63,678 nucleotides of DNA. It comes from Methylomonas sp. (GTDB taxonomy: Bacteria; Pseudomonadota; Gammaproteobacteria; Methylococcales; Methylomonadaceae). The stretch's first letter is position 1; the number at the start of each line of letters is the position of its first letter. A model generated the notes under the pieces. That model did no database searches. It saw nothing but the letters and a program-made list of their open reading frames with translations, and was not told the DNA's origin. The position numbers and the translations under genes were made by a program. Positions 61,990 through 63,678 of the stretch are shown here, piece after piece. The stretch covers positions 1 through 63,678 of the forward strand of contig JALSJK010000096.1 of the NCBI GenBank assembly GCA_026989395.1, in the 5' to 3' direction.

Positions 61990-63540
61990 TTAATCTTGTT
62001 TTTTACCATATCCCCCACCCCCAGGCGTACAAATAACCAAAACATCATTTGTATTCATTTCTGTTTTATCCGTTGACTTTAGAATGACAAGTGAACGGTC
62101 TTGATACCTTTCAACCCATGCCCTACCTCTTTGGCCAGTTTTACCACCTTTTAGCCCAAAAGGTGGAACCTGATGATGATTAGCCAATATTGCCGCTGTC
62201 ATCGGTTCTAAAAAACGAATACGTCTTTCCACGCCATCGCCACCCTGCCATTTTCCTTCCCCACCAGAACCTCGGCGAATGGAAAAAGAATCTAGCAAAA
62301 CAGGAAAACGCCACTCCAGAACTTCCGGGTCAGTCAAGCGACTATTAGTCATATGGGTATGAACTGCCGAAGCGCCGTTGAATCCTTCGCCCGCACCAGC
62401 GCCACCGCAAATGGTTTCATAATATTGATAATTATCATTGCCAAAAGTAACGTTATTCATAGTACCTTGCGATGCAGCCATAATGCCTAATGCGCCATAT
62501 AAAGCGTCAACAATACATTGGCTCACTTCAACATTTCCTGCAACAACTGCCGCCGGATAAACCGGACTTAATAAAGAACCCTGTGGAACAATTAATTTCA
62601 AAGGCCGCGCACAACCTTCATTCATTGGGATATCCATATCCACCAAGGTACGAAACACATAAAGAACTGCTGCACGGGTAATGGAATAAGGCGCATTAAA
62701 ATTTCCTGTATGCTGCTGACTGGTGCCAGAGAAATCTATGATGGCTGAACGCCTTTCTCGATCAATTTCAAGTTTAACCCGAATTTCACTACCATTATCC
62801 ATTTTCTGAACAAACTCACCATTCGCCAGTACCCCCAGAACCTGACGTACTTGTTCTTCTGCATTATCCTGCACATGCTTCATATAAGCTAAAACTACAT
62901 CAAAACCAAAATTCTGAACAGTTTTTAGCAACTCATGAACACCTTTTTCATTCGCTGCTAATTGTGCTTTCAAATCAGCCAAATTCTGTTTTGGATTTCT
63001 GGCTGGATATTCACAACTAGTCAACAGAGAGATAATTTCCTGCTCCTTCAAACGTCCCTTACTGAGCAATTGAAAATTATCAATGAGCACACCTTCTTCA
63101 TCAATAGAATGGCTATCAGGAGGCATTGAGCCGGGTGTTTTCCCACCAATATCCGCATGATGGCCACGACTGGCTACATAAAATAAAATCTGTTTTCCAT
63201 CATTATCAAAAACCGGCGTTACAACTGTAATATCAGGAAGATGAGTGCCTCCATTGTATGGATCATTCAACATGTAAGCATCACCTTTACGCATGGTTCC
63301 TTTTCTTCGGGCAATAATACTTTTAACTGACTCTGCCATTGATCCAAGATGAACAGGCACATGTGGAGCATTAGCTACAAGATTACCATTTTGATCAAAA
63401 ATTGCACAGGAAAAATCCAGTCTTTCCTTGATATTGGCAGAATAAGCGGTGTTTTGAAGGGTTATACCCATTTGTTCTGCTATTGACAGAACAGATTATT
63501 GAAAATTTCCAACATCACTGGATCAGCCTTTGTGCCCGTT
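61990..63540 (-). pseudogene. Hydantoinase B/5-oxoprolinase, frameshifted and truncated
   Basis: The open part (61990-63471, 493 residues) is a HyuB domain with NIKERLDFSCAIFD, HVPVHLGSMAESV, NDPYNGGTHLPDITVV, SRGHHADIGG and the C-terminal CTPGGGGYG. The open frame continues upstream as SVLSIAEQ, then stops. In another frame ADPVMLEIFNNLF reads on (about 63489-63530), exactly the sequence expected before MSIAEQMG in fused HyuA-HyuB 5-oxoprolinases. One base seems to be lost between 63488 and 63489. No HyuA half is seen, so the gene is probably dead. Confidence 0.7.
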
Positions 63541-63568
63541 GCATATTGAATAGGTATACTATCCACGA

Positions 63569-63678
63569 TCAAGAATACCCGGCTTTGCCCTCAATAATCT
63601 GAAACTTTTCATTCAACAATGCACGCAAAGGAGCATGATGCTCATCGAGGTTGTCGAAGAAGTTTGTACAAGCCTGTT
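63569..63678 (-). CDS. 3' end of an unidentified ORF, possibly a transposase
   Basis: On the minus strand a frame open from the window edge reads QACTNFFDNLDEHH... and ends ...IIEGKAGYS before a TGA at 63569. The charged, helical ending is reminiscent of the C-terminus of IS630-like transposases, but only about 35 residues are seen and I am not sure. If it is an insertion sequence, it would explain why the HyuA half of the neighbouring 5-oxoprolinase is missing. Confidence 0.35.
   Translation of the reverse strand, partial: QACTNFFDNLDEHHAPLRALLNEKFQIIEGKAGYS

Noticed and set aside
1-63678. CRISPR array, rRNA operon or prophage
   Set aside because: No regularly spaced direct repeats, no rRNA-like stretches, and no phage structural or integrase genes were seen.

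Overview
The window reads as a chromosomal segment of an AT-rich gammaproteobacterium, most likely a methylotroph or methanotroph (Methylococcales-like). That is an inference from gene content. The evidence is an NAD-dependent Mo/W formate dehydrogenase with a NuoE-NuoF fusion, a quinoprotein-associated metallo-beta-lactamase plus SoxYZ-like carrier pair, PilT/PilU, EF-P with EpmA/EpmB, and NnrS. Both ends touch apparent mobile DNA. Bases 1-125 look like the start of an ISAs1-family element, and the last ~110 bases hold the tail of an unidentified ORF next to a damaged 5-oxoprolinase gene, so the window may end where an assembly broke at repeats.

Layout. 0.3-3.2 kb (minus): envelope genes (glycosyltransferase, PAP2 phosphatase, small membrane protein, LpxH-like hydrolase). 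3.5 kb: tRNA-Ser(GGA). 3.6-7.7 kb: zinc-ribbon protein, gamma carbonic anhydrase, an orphan roadblock protein, rsmA/ksgA and pdxA. 7.9-12.6 kb (plus): a three-gene envelope system of MMPL/RND permease, LolA-like lipoprotein-sorting protein and outer-membrane barrel. 12.6-18.8 kb (minus): UbiB-like kinase, a phasin-like helical protein, an unknown membrane protein, a triple-Kazal secreted protein beside a REP-type palindrome pair, and a Ser/Thr kinase. 18.8-23.1 kb: yicC, SirB2, yggS, pilT, pilU. 23.2-30.3 kb: formate dehydrogenase, then the quinoprotein relay pair and moaC. 30.3-33.6 kb: small ORF, NnrS, DUF455 ferritin-like protein, a VanZ gene split by a -1 frameshift, and a membrane protein.

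33.7-48.9 kb is the most interesting part: fifteen genes on the minus strand, cheY-cheA-cheW-Aer-like receptor (PAS and zinc-binding CZB domains)-cheW-parA-STAS-cheR-cheD-cheB-soluble-type receptor-STAS-response regulator/SpoIIE phosphatase/HATPase-degenerate receptor-tip protein-ODP di-iron oxygen sensor. There is no motor gene. The final output looks like an HsbR/HsbA (CrsR/CrsA)-type partner switch. The input looks like oxygen/redox, through an Aer-type FAD PAS and an ODP domain. My reading is an oxygen-responsive chemosensory array that drives an anti-sigma partner-switching module, with an unusual small protein carrying two degenerate receptor-tip motifs beside the oxygen sensor.

49-58.3 kb: bamA, epmA-efp with divergent epmB, an ABC-2 transporter pair, and a DUF4105/DUF3015 pair. 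58.5-62 kb: secreted hydrolase, molybdenum-carrier-like protein, PsiE and two lipoproteins. 62-63.7 kb: frameshifted and truncated hydantoinase B/5-oxoprolinase.
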